Part shown: piece by piece, positions 14,691-22,570 of the stretch
How positions within the stretch are numbered: position 1 is the first letter of the stretch
Layout of the letters: every line of letters begins with the position of its first letter
DNA from: M3007 sp964484205
GTDB lineage: Bacteria; Bacteroidota; Bacteroidia; Chitinophagales; Saprospiraceae
Assembly (NCBI GenBank): GCA_964484205.1
Contig: CAZAEZ010000027.1
Location: forward strand, 11,666 to 75,665
Direction of reading: 5' to 3'
Length of the DNA: 64,000 bases
Position numbers and translations under genes: made by a program
The notes under the pieces: generated by a model
The model's database searches: none
The model's input: only the letters and a program-made list of their open reading frames with translations
Told to the model about the DNA's origin: nothing

Positions 14691-16547
14691 TTAATGTCCG
14701 TGATCATGCTCGCCCTCTTTCAGCGGGATATACTGCGGAATATATTCTTCGCCACCTTTACCATAATCATAAGCCCAACGTTGAACGCTGGGGATATTAC
14801 CCGGCCAGTTGCCATGGCCTGCTTTAATCGGCGTTGTCCACTCCAGGGTATTGGCACCCCACGGGTTTTTAACACGAAGTTTACGGCCGCTGAAAATGGA
14901 ATAAAAGAAGTTGATCACAAAAACAATTTGCAAAAAGAAGACAACAATTGCAGCCACTGTGATAAACTGGTTCAGTTCGGTAAAGTGCCGGAACGCATCA
15001 AAGGAAGCGCCGCCGTCATAATAACGCCGTGGCATACCGGCCATACCCGTATAGTGCATGGGCCAGAAGATGGCGTATGCACCGATCATCGTTCCCCAGA
15101 AATGAATCCGCCCAAGCGTTTCATTCATAAAGCGGCCAAACATTTTGGGGAACCAGTGATAAATCCCGGCAAACATCCCAAAGAAAGCCGCAATACCCAT
15201 AACAATGTGGAAGTGCGCAACCACAAAATAGGTGTCGTGCAATTGAATATCAAGTGCCGAGTTGCCCAGGAAAATACCTGTCAAACCTCCGGAGATAAAC
15301 ATGGAAACAAATCCCAGCGCAAACAAACTTGCAGCATTAAACCGGAAGTTTGAGCCGTAGACGGTAGAAATCCAGTTAAACACTTTTACCGCCGATGGCA
15401 CCGCAATTATCAGGGTGAAAACGACAAAAAAGTTACTAATGAACGGGTTCACCCCGGACATAAACATGTGGTGGGCCCAAACGATAAACGACAGGAATGC
15501 AATCGCAAGGATGGACAATACCATGGCACGGTAACCGAAAATTGGTTTGCGCGCATGCACCGACAATACCTCCGAAACAATACCCATGGCCGGCAGAATA
15601 ATGATGTATACCTCCGGGTGGCCAAGGAACCAGAACAAGTGCTGGAACAAAATCGGGCTCCCCCCTACGCGATCCAGGATTTCTCCACCCACAACGATTT
15701 CACTCAGGTAGAATGAAGTGCCCATACTCCGGTCAAACATCAACAAAAGCACGCCGGACAACAACACCGGGAAGGACAACACGCCAAGAATTGCCGTGAT
15801 AAAAAAAGCCCAGATCGTGAGCGGCATACGCCACAGATTCATGCCTTTCGTACGCAGGTTCAACACTGTCGTAACATAGTTGATACCCCCCAAAAGGGCC
15901 GAAACAATGAACATGGCCATCGAAACGATCCACATCGTCATGCCCGCCGCCGAGCCATCCGATGCCTGAGGAAGTGCACTGAGTGGCGGGTAGGCTGTCC
16001 ATCCACCGGAAAACGGCCCAGTACTCAGGAACAGCGACAAAAACATAATTACGCTGGCCAGGAAAAAGAACCAATAGGAAAATGCATTCAGCAAGGGAGA
16101 AGCCATGTCGCGTGCTCCAATCTGCAATGGAATAAGAATATTGGAAAACGTACCACTAAGGCCCGCTGTAAGTACAAAAAATACCAGCACCGTACCGTGG
16201 ATGGTTACCAGGGAATAGTAAAATTCCGGATCCAGTTTGCCAATTCCGGCATCGTTAACCTGTATCCATTTGCCCAAAATGGGCTGTAACCAAGCCATAT
16301 CTGCCTCGGGGAATCCAAGTTGCAAACGGAAAATGATCGACATGCCGGCCCCCATGAGCGCCCAGAATATCCCGGTGATCAAAAATTGGCGACCAATTAT
16401 TTTGTGATCCGTACTGAAGATGTACGTCGTTAAAAAGTTCGACTGGAATTTGTCGCCATGATGATGCTCATGAAAATGATCGTCATAGCCCAGTTCCTGG
16501 GTAAGTTTGTCTTCCAACGTTTCAGCAGCAGTTACTACTTGAGCCAT
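14691..16547 (-). CDS. Cytochrome c oxidase subunit I (heme-copper oxidase, A1-like)
   Basis: The 618-residue catalytic subunit shows the expected ligands. Heme a histidines are in VTIHGTVLVFF and the late AHFHIVMG. CuB histidines are in FLGHPEVYIIILP (with the His-Tyr pair) and WAHHMFMSG. The heme a3 ligand is in HDTYFVVAH. The glutamate in GHPEV indicates a type A1 proton path. Twelve or more helices are apparent, and the ends are rich in histidine (DDHFHEHHHGD, GEHDHGH). It reduces O2 to water and pumps protons at the inner membrane. It follows subunit II by 39 bases. Confidence 0.98.
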   Translation of the reverse strand: MAQVVTAAETLEDKLTQELGYDDHFHEHHHGDKFQSNFLTTYIFSTDHKIIGRQFLITGIFWALMGAGMSIIFRLQLGFPEADMAWLQPILGKWIQVNDAGIGKLDPEFYYSLVTIHGTVLVFFVLTAGLSGTFSNILIPLQIGARDMASPLLNAFSYWFFFLASVIMFLSLFLSTGPFSGGWTAYPPLSALPQASDGSAAGMTMWIVSMAMFIVSALLGGINYVTTVLNLRTKGMNLWRMPLTIWAFFITAILGVLSFPVLLSGVLLLMFDRSMGTSFYLSEIVVGGEILDRVGGSPILFQHLFWFLGHPEVYIIILPAMGIVSEVLSVHARKPIFGYRAMVLSILAIAFLSFIVWAHHMFMSGVNPFISNFFVVFTLIIAVPSAVKVFNWISTVYGSNFRFNAASLFALGFVSMFISGGLTGIFLGNSALDIQLHDTYFVVAHFHIVMGIAAFFGMFAGIYHWFPKMFGRFMNETLGRIHFWGTMIGAYAIFWPMHYTGMAGMPRRYYDGGASFDAFRHFTELNQFITVAAIVVFFLQIVFVINFFYSIFSGRKLRVKNPWGANTLEWTTPIKAGHGNWPGNIPSVQRWAYDYGKGGEEYIPQYIPLKEGEHDHGH

Positions 16548-16586
16548 AGCCAGATAAATTTATTTTGTGTGAACTTTCGTTGGGTT

Positions 16587-18083
16587 CTAAAGTGTAATGG
16601 TAAAGTCTGTACGGCGATTTTTTGCCCGGTTGGCATCCGAATCATTCGGAGCCAGCGGCTTGGAATCACCATAACCGACTGCACGCAAACGACCGGCAGC
16701 AATACCGCGATCCGTCAGATAAGCAGCCACAGCAGCGGCGCGTTGCTGTGACAATTGAAGGTTGGCTTCCGGGTCGCCGGTATCATCGGTATGCCCGCCA
16801 ATTTCGATCCGGATTTGCGGATTGTCATTTAAAGCTGTAACCAGGTTATCCAACTCATATTTACTGTCGTTTTTCAAGGTCGAAGAGCCTGTATCAAACC
16901 AAACATAGTTCAAAACCAGCGTATTATCTGCGGCATCAGCCGATTCAACCGCTGCTTTCACATTTGCGCTGAATTCTGCCGCACGCATCGGAACTTCGAT
17001 ATCCAATACTTTGTCCTTATTGGGATCATCATCCTTCCCGCGAAACTCGGTCAGGTAGAAGGACTTTTGTTCGCGATACCAGGCATCAAATTCTTCCTGG
17101 GAAACAACCCGAAATATCCGCTTCATGGAATAGTGCCCTTTACCACACAGCTCGGCGCAGGCAAGTTCGTATTCAAATTTCTCCCAGCGCTTCGGGCCGG
17201 TAGGATCGGCCGGATCAAAAGGTTCGTTGTATTCCGGGTATTTGCGGAGCTCATTCCGATACTCCGCCGTGGTTTTAATCGGGGTAAACACGAAATAGGT
17301 CGGCATACCGGGAACGGCATCCATCTTAACCCGAAAATGCACCAAATCGAAGTTGTGCAAAACATCTTTTGCCGTAATCCGCACGCGAACTTTTTTGCCA
17401 ACCGGCAGATACAGTTCCGTACTTGGCAATACATCATCCCAGTTTTTGGGATCGGTAAAGTCCTGTCCCAACTGGTTGCTCCCCGTCGTTAGTTTAAAAT
17501 CGCGGGCGCCCAATTTGCCATCGGGACCCGGGTAGCGGATAATCCAGTTGAATTGCTGGCCGGTCGCTTCAATTTCCATGAAATCCTCCTCTGCACCGAC
17601 ATCAGCCATCACGGTATTCCAGGCATCGAGGCCGCGAACAACGAGCAAAGTCATCACCACAGCAGGTACCGCCGTCCAGATAACCTCCAGGCGATTATCG
17701 TGGGCGATAAACTCCGCCTTCCGATTCTCTTTCCAGCGATATTTGTATGCATACCAAAAGAGGGCAATATGGGTAAGCACGAACACAATCCCTGTCAGAA
17801 TCAGGGTCAGGTTGAACATGCTGTCCAAAGCCCCACCATGTTCAGAGGCCGAGGCGTGCGGGCCATACCCCATCATCTGATTTTTGTATGCCCATGCCGA
17901 AATCATAACGGCTAAAAGGAATACGACCATAAAGCCTAAAGAAAGCCATCCGTTCCATTTGCTGGCATCTTTACGGGCTTCACGTTCACCTTTAATCTCA
18001 GCCGTCAACTCAGTGACACGCCCGATCTGAACTAAAACGATCGTGATCAAAAGGATACAGAGAATTATAACAAGCGCTGTCAT
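16587..18083 (-). CDS. Cytochrome c oxidase subunit II fused to a C-terminal OmpA peptidoglycan-binding domain
   Basis: The product has 498 residues, about 150 more than a plain subunit II of this type. Residues 1-155 hold four hydrophobic helices, including the extra N-terminal one common in Bacteroidota. Residues 160-345 are the CuA cupredoxin with H243, C309, C313, H317 and M320 (CAELCGKGHYSM), so electron entry is intact. A linker (about 345-388) leads to a full OmpA-like domain, 388-498: LNYVWFDTGSSTLK, IGGHTDDTGD, LSQQRAAAVAAYL and NRAKNRRTDF. D433 and R448 occupy the positions and exact 15-residue spacing of the diaminopimelate-binding D271/R286 of E. coli OmpA. Because the CuA domain is periplasmic, the fused domain faces the cell wall. 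Fusions of subunit II to cytochrome c are well known; this one replaces that module by a wall-binding one. Confidence 0.95.
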   Translation of the reverse strand: MTALVIILCILLITIVLVQIGRVTELTAEIKGEREARKDASKWNGWLSLGFMVVFLLAVMISAWAYKNQMMGYGPHASASEHGGALDSMFNLTLILTGIVFVLTHIALFWYAYKYRWKENRKAEFIAHDNRLEVIWTAVPAVVMTLLVVRGLDAWNTVMADVGAEEDFMEIEATGQQFNWIIRYPGPDGKLGARDFKLTTGSNQLGQDFTDPKNWDDVLPSTELYLPVGKKVRVRITAKDVLHNFDLVHFRVKMDAVPGMPTYFVFTPIKTTAEYRNELRKYPEYNEPFDPADPTGPKRWEKFEYELACAELCGKGHYSMKRIFRVVSQEEFDAWYREQKSFYLTEFRGKDDDPNKDKVLDIEVPMRAAEFSANVKAAVESADAADNTLVLNYVWFDTGSSTLKNDSKYELDNLVTALNDNPQIRIEIGGHTDDTGDPEANLQLSQQRAAAVAAYLTDRGIAAGRLRAVGYGDSKPLAPNDSDANRAKNRRTDFTITL

Positions 18084-18107
18084 CGCAATATTTTTTTTCT
18101 AAAAACT

Positions 18108-18140
18108 CAAAAGTAGCCGGTTTGTTCGGGAGGCAGTCAA
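18108..18140 (-). promoter_or_regulatory. Possible internal promoter for the oxidase genes
   Basis: On the minus strand TACTTTTG (18108-18115) matches the -7 box, and TTG (18138-18140) lies 22 bases upstream, slightly longer than the preferred spacing of about 19. It lies in the 118-base gap between actF and subunit II, 25 bases before the subunit II start. Confidence 0.5.
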
Positions 18141-18201
18141 GCCTGGGTTTAATTAGATTCGCTCTGATTTATTTTTTTGACAAAACCATGATAAACAACA
18201 A

Positions 18202-19644
18202 TTAATGGTCATGGCCACCGTCTTCTCCTTCCGGATAAGCACCTGTACTATGATGCAGGCTTTCTTCCAAAAACGGGTCTTTTAACGGCAAAAGCGGCGC
18301 CCGTTCCAGATTTCGGAAAAAGAAGAATAAAAACAAACTCAGAAAGCCAATAAGCACGCCTATTTCCTGCAGACCGGGGATGGTAAACCCTGCCTTGAAA
18401 CTCGATAAAGACTCGTGGCCTTCAGCATGCGCCTCGCCATGGCCGGCATCTGCATTGTCATGCGCAACGGAGCCTTCAGCATGATCGTTTGTTGTTGCCG
18501 CGGCATGATCGGCACTGTTTATCGGGGCGGCTTCATGATGACTGGTCATTTTACCTTCAGCCAGTTCTTTGGCTTCATGTGCGGCGATCCGGGCGCCTGG
18601 TTTGATCATATAAAAGAAATCCCACCAGTGGCCAAAAAACACGATCAGGCAAACAAAAAACATGGTCCCGACCTTGCGTTTGGTGTCGTTGCGCATCAGG
18701 ATGAGAAAGGGCGCAACAAAGTTCAGCAACATATTACCCCAGAAAAGTACGGGGTAGTTTTCCATACGCTCTTTGAAGTAAATCGTTTCTTCACCTACGT
18801 TGGCATACCAGATCAGCATGAACTGGTCAAACCACAAATACATCCAGAACACACTGATACCAAAAATATACTTTCCAAGATCATGCAGGTGCTCCCGCGT
18901 TACATATTCCAGATACCCCTTCGATTGCAGGTACAAGATCACCATAACCATGAGCGCCAATCCGGCAAGCAACAAAGAAATTGTGGAATACCAGGCGAAC
19001 ATCGTGCTGTACCAGTGTGGGTCGATGGACATAACCAATTGCCACAGAAATACCGTGCTCAAAAAACCACCCAGGGGCAAAAACGAAGCGGCCCATTTGC
19101 GCTCCTTTTTGTAATAGTCGAATGAGGCGGTTTCATGCTGATCCTGTGCCAGGGAGTTCTGCCGCATTTTGTAGGCCCAGAAAGACCAGATCCCCAGGAA
19201 TCCCAAAACGCCGACTGTGAAAAACGCCGGGCTTAAGAAACCGGACTTGCCCGCAATAATGTCATCGTAAACAGGATTGGCAGGGTCGGCAATACCCGGC
19301 GTATTCCAGTGATACAAATGGTGGAAATGCCCCCATACACCGGCTACGATAACGAGCAATAAAACAAGTCCGACGAGCATGAATTGGCTTAAGGCCTCCC
19401 AAACCCGTTTTACTGCCACGATCCAACCGGCAAAAGCCGTGATTTGCGCAGCCAGGAAAAACATGGCCGTGAAAGCGATGCCGGTGAAGAACACCGCGTT
19501 GTGCAGATAGTTAGTCCAAAAGCGGGTATGATATTCGTCATCACCCACTGCCGACCAAACCAGGCAAAGCACGCCGAGGCCCATTCCAATAAACAGGTTG
19601 CGTTTCAGTTTGCCGTCAAATACGAATTGCGTATTTAGATTCAT
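18202..19644 (-). CDS. actF: Alternative complex III subunit ActF (quinol:cytochrome c oxidoreductase)
   Basis: The start at 19644 (MNLNTQFVFDGKLKRN) matches the usual N-terminus; the frame extends seven codons further. This 480-residue multi-helix membrane protein of the Act complex includes AAQITAFAGWIVAVKRVWEA, FLWQLVMSIDPHWYSTMFAWY, GKYIFGISVFWMYLWFDQFMLIWYAN and MLLNFVAPFLILMRND. ActF resembles the C-terminal part of ActC and forms the second large membrane module. Between the last helices it carries a histidine-rich loop (about residues 363-408, many HxxA/DH elements). It follows actE by 107 bases and is the last act gene. Confidence 0.93.
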   Translation of the reverse strand: MNLNTQFVFDGKLKRNLFIGMGLGVLCLVWSAVGDDEYHTRFWTNYLHNAVFFTGIAFTAMFFLAAQITAFAGWIVAVKRVWEALSQFMLVGLVLLLVIVAGVWGHFHHLYHWNTPGIADPANPVYDDIIAGKSGFLSPAFFTVGVLGFLGIWSFWAYKMRQNSLAQDQHETASFDYYKKERKWAASFLPLGGFLSTVFLWQLVMSIDPHWYSTMFAWYSTISLLLAGLALMVMVILYLQSKGYLEYVTREHLHDLGKYIFGISVFWMYLWFDQFMLIWYANVGEETIYFKERMENYPVLFWGNMLLNFVAPFLILMRNDTKRKVGTMFFVCLIVFFGHWWDFFYMIKPGARIAAHEAKELAEGKMTSHHEAAPINSADHAAATTNDHAEGSVAHDNADAGHGEAHAEGHESLSSFKAGFTIPGLQEIGVLIGFLSLFLFFFFRNLERAPLLPLKDPFLEESLHHSTGAYPEGEDGGHDH

Positions 19645-19751
19645 ATTGCAGAGCCGGTTTCGCACCGGTATTTAGATGTTCACTTTTAATTCTGCAGGCA
19701 AAAGCACCGGGGTTTTAAGCAGCACTGCCTTATCCTGCATTTTTATTCAGT

Positions 19752-20450
19752 TTATTTGGCTTGCAATGAACGGATATAGTTGATCACATGCCAGCGTTCT
19801 TCGTACGATAGTTTATCGGAGTAGCCGCCCATTACGTTTTTACCGTACATGATCGCGAAATAGTACCGCCCGTCGCCGGCATTTTTCATTTCGTCGTCCA
19901 GGAAATTTTTCGGTGCCGAAGGGTATTTTGCATTCGGTCCGGCATACAAGAATCCTTGCCCATCGCCTTTTTCACCGTGGCAAATACCGCAGTAAATATC
20001 ATACAACGGCTTGCCTTTTGCCACACTGGCGGCATCCGTCGGATAGGCCGTGTTTACCAACTCCTGTTCACAGCGCAGACGTTCCTCCTCCGTGTTTTCA
20101 TAGTAAAACGGGACATCGCCGTTCACCGGAGCAGCAATGGCATTGGGAGCATTTTTCCCACGCACAACATCGATCAGGCTGCTGCCATTGTAATACACCG
20201 CAGTATATCCACGTGGGATAGTCCCGGTGACTTTACTCCGTGGCTGGGAAAGGTCCGCTTTGTGGAACGTGCTTTCATCGTCCCAGTGGTTCCAGGAGTA
20301 GCTGCTCAGCGTGTTGGCTTCATAACTCACCGGATGGTACATGTCCGGCATATATTCATGCCCTGTCTTGTTTTTGCTGGCTGGGGAGCACAGCGAAAAT
20401 AACCAGGCAAACAGGGCAATCCCGATAATGGCGCCAATTGCGTATTTCAT
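19752..20450 (-). CDS. actE: Alternative complex III subunit ActE, monoheme cytochrome c
   Basis: The 232-residue product has an N-terminal hydrophobic segment ending in LFSLCSP. A cysteine sits where a lipid anchor could be, but the preceding residues are not a canonical lipobox. The heme motif is C154-G-I-C-H158 in YDIYCGICHGEKGDGQG, and the likely axial Met is in GKNVMGGY (about residue 207). It carries the single c heme of ActE, which passes electrons from the multiheme ActA towards the oxidase. The gene lies 63 bases after actD. Confidence 0.93.
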   Translation of the reverse strand: MKYAIGAIIGIALFAWLFSLCSPASKNKTGHEYMPDMYHPVSYEANTLSSYSWNHWDDESTFHKADLSQPRSKVTGTIPRGYTAVYYNGSSLIDVVRGKNAPNAIAAPVNGDVPFYYENTEEERLRCEQELVNTAYPTDAASVAKGKPLYDIYCGICHGEKGDGQGFLYAGPNAKYPSAPKNFLDDEMKNAGDGRYYFAIMYGKNVMGGYSDKLSYEERWHVINYIRSLQAK

Positions 20451-20513
20451 AATTTATAATGTTCGTTGATCGTAACTGGATTTTCGTCCGTTTTTACAAA
20501 AAACAGGCGTTGG

Positions 20514-21047
20514 TTAAATCTCTTTTTCGTGCACTTCAGCAGCACCGGTTTTTGTAAAAAAGGACTGCAGGCTGTCTACGTCTTTTTTACCGGATTCACT
20601 GACGTCGAACGCGATGCAAAATTTATCATCCGTGATGCGGTTATCCAAAATTTTGGGTTTTACGCCAGGCCACATGCCGCAAATCGTATAAAACGTGAGC
20701 GTCATCCCCCAGGCAGAAAACAAAACCGTCATCTCAAAAGTAATCGGAATGTAAGATGGAATCGGCCAGTATGGCTTGCCGCCAAAAATTATCGGCCAGT
20801 CGCTGACAACTGCCCATGACATGAATCCAAAGCCAAAAAGACAGCCAATAGCGCCATAGATAAAGCCCAGATAATGCAAACGGCTTTCGCTAAGACCCAT
20901 GATAGGATCAAGACCGTGTACCGGGAACGGAGTCAACACATCCATAATATCGAGATGCGCATCTTTTGCCGACTTAACCGCCGTTTTCAGGTCTTCTTCG
21001 TCGGTATACAGTCCATACAGGACTTTTTTAGTTGCTGCAGCAGCCAT
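20514..21047 (-). CDS. actD: Alternative complex III subunit ActD (DUF3341)
   Basis: This 177-residue protein with two transmembrane helices (LGFIYGAIGCLFGFGFMSW and MTVLFSAWGMTLTFYTICGM) is preceded by a soluble region with LYGLYTDEEDLKTAVKSAKDA and DVLTPFPVHGLD. This is the DUF3341 pattern of ActD, a structural subunit without cofactors that packs against the quinol-binding membrane subunit. It follows actC by 50 bases on the same strand. Confidence 0.93.
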   Translation of the reverse strand: MAAAATKKVLYGLYTDEEDLKTAVKSAKDAHLDIMDVLTPFPVHGLDPIMGLSESRLHYLGFIYGAIGCLFGFGFMSWAVVSDWPIIFGGKPYWPIPSYIPITFEMTVLFSAWGMTLTFYTICGMWPGVKPKILDNRITDDKFCIAFDVSESGKKDVDSLQSFFTKTGAAEVHEKEI

Positions 21048-21097
21048 ATAGTTGAGTTAAGAGACTGAATTTTTAAAAATAGTACCGGGTTAGGCAG

Positions 21098-22519
21098 TTA
21101 GTTATCTTCTTTTTTTATCTGAATCGTGGATTGCCCGCCGTGCGCCGTAGCATTTTTTCCAATAAACTGACTGCCAGCCACTTTCAGAATGTGTTTTACT
21201 TCTGCAATTGCAACAACCGGTGCAACGCGGGTGAAGATCAGGAAGAGGAAAAAGAACAGTCCAAGCGTACCGGAGAAAAGCGAAATTTCGACCCAGGTCG
21301 GGCTGTAGTAACTCCAGGATGACGGCAGGTAATCGCGGGCCAATGTGGTTGCAATGATCACAAAACGCTCAAACCACATCCCGATATTCACTACGATCGA
21401 CAGGAAGAACGTCCACCAAATACTGCGGCGGATTTTCCGCGACCAAAAGAGCTGCGGGCTCACCACATTGCAGAACATCATTCCAAAGTATGCCCACCAG
21501 TAAATACCGAATACCCGGTTATAGAACGCAAACTGCTCATAAATATAGCCGGAGTACCAGGCGATGAACAACTCCGTGAGGTAAGCCACCCCAACGATCG
21601 TACCGGTCAGCACGATTACTTTGTTCATCGAATCAATATGATTGAGCGTAATGTATTCCTCCAGTTTAAGCACTTTCCGGGTAATGACCATGAGTGTTTG
21701 CACCATGGCAAAACCAGAGAAAATAGCGCCCGCAACGAAGTACGGCGGAAAAATAGTGGTATGCCAACCTGGAATCACAGAGGTGGCAAAGTCGAAGGAT
21801 ACGATCGTGTGTACCGAAAGTACCAGTGGCGTGGAAATACCCGCCAGAATCAGCGACAATGACTCCCAACGCTGCCAGTGCTTGGCGCTGCCTGTCCAGC
21901 CAAAAGAGAAAATTTCGTACATCTTGCGACGGAGCCCGGAGGCCCGGTCGCGCACCGTAGCCAAATCAGGCACCAGGCCGGTATACCAGAACAACAACGA
22001 TACCGAGAAGTATGTCGAGATAGCGAATACGTCCCAAAGCAGGGGTGAGTTAAAGTTTGGCCAGAGCGGGCCGCGGGTGTTCGGAAAAGGAAAGATAAAA
22101 AAACCTAACCAAAGCCGTCCCATGTGGATAAGCGGAAACTGTCCGGCACAAATTACCGCAAAGATTGTCATGGCCTCTGCGGCTCGGTTTACACCGGTAC
22201 GCCAGCGTTGCCGGAAGATCAGCAAAATAGCGGAGATCAGGGTGCCGGCGTGACCGATACCGATCCACCACACAAAGTTGGTGATATCCCACCCCCAGTT
22301 GATGGTCCGGTTCAGGTTCCAGGAACCGATACCTTTCCAGATCGTCCAACAGACCGCGAAAACGTAAAGGCCAAGAAATGCAGCCGCGAGTGAAAAGGCA
22401 ATTATCCACTCCCTGGAGGGAGCCTTTTCAGTGGGCGAACTCAAATCCTCCGTGATATTATGGTAAGATTTGTTGCCTTCGATGAGTACGTGCCGTACAG
22501 GCGCTACAGCTTGAGACAT
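21098..22519 (-). CDS. actC: Alternative complex III subunit ActC (NrfD/PsrC-type quinol-binding membrane subunit)
   Basis: The 473-residue protein of about ten helices belongs to the NrfD/PsrC family. Visible landmarks are NWGWDITNFVWWIGIGHAGTLISA, WLGFFIFPFPNTRGPLWPNFNSPLLWD, STPLVLSVHTIVSFDFA and GWHTTIFPPYFVAGAIFSGFAMV. Family knowledge places the menaquinol oxidation site in this subunit next to the [3Fe-4S] cluster of ActB. The gene follows actB by 51 bases. Length and motifs are normal for ActC. Confidence 0.96.
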   Translation of the reverse strand: MSQAVAPVRHVLIEGNKSYHNITEDLSSPTEKAPSREWIIAFSLAAAFLGLYVFAVCWTIWKGIGSWNLNRTINWGWDITNFVWWIGIGHAGTLISAILLIFRQRWRTGVNRAAEAMTIFAVICAGQFPLIHMGRLWLGFFIFPFPNTRGPLWPNFNSPLLWDVFAISTYFSVSLLFWYTGLVPDLATVRDRASGLRRKMYEIFSFGWTGSAKHWQRWESLSLILAGISTPLVLSVHTIVSFDFATSVIPGWHTTIFPPYFVAGAIFSGFAMVQTLMVITRKVLKLEEYITLNHIDSMNKVIVLTGTIVGVAYLTELFIAWYSGYIYEQFAFYNRVFGIYWWAYFGMMFCNVVSPQLFWSRKIRRSIWWTFFLSIVVNIGMWFERFVIIATTLARDYLPSSWSYYSPTWVEISLFSGTLGLFFFLFLIFTRVAPVVAIAEVKHILKVAGSQFIGKNATAHGGQSTIQIKKEDN

Positions 22520-22570
22520 ATTATTCGTTGATCGTTATCGATGTTAGTTCGGTAAAAAGGGTTATTGGGT

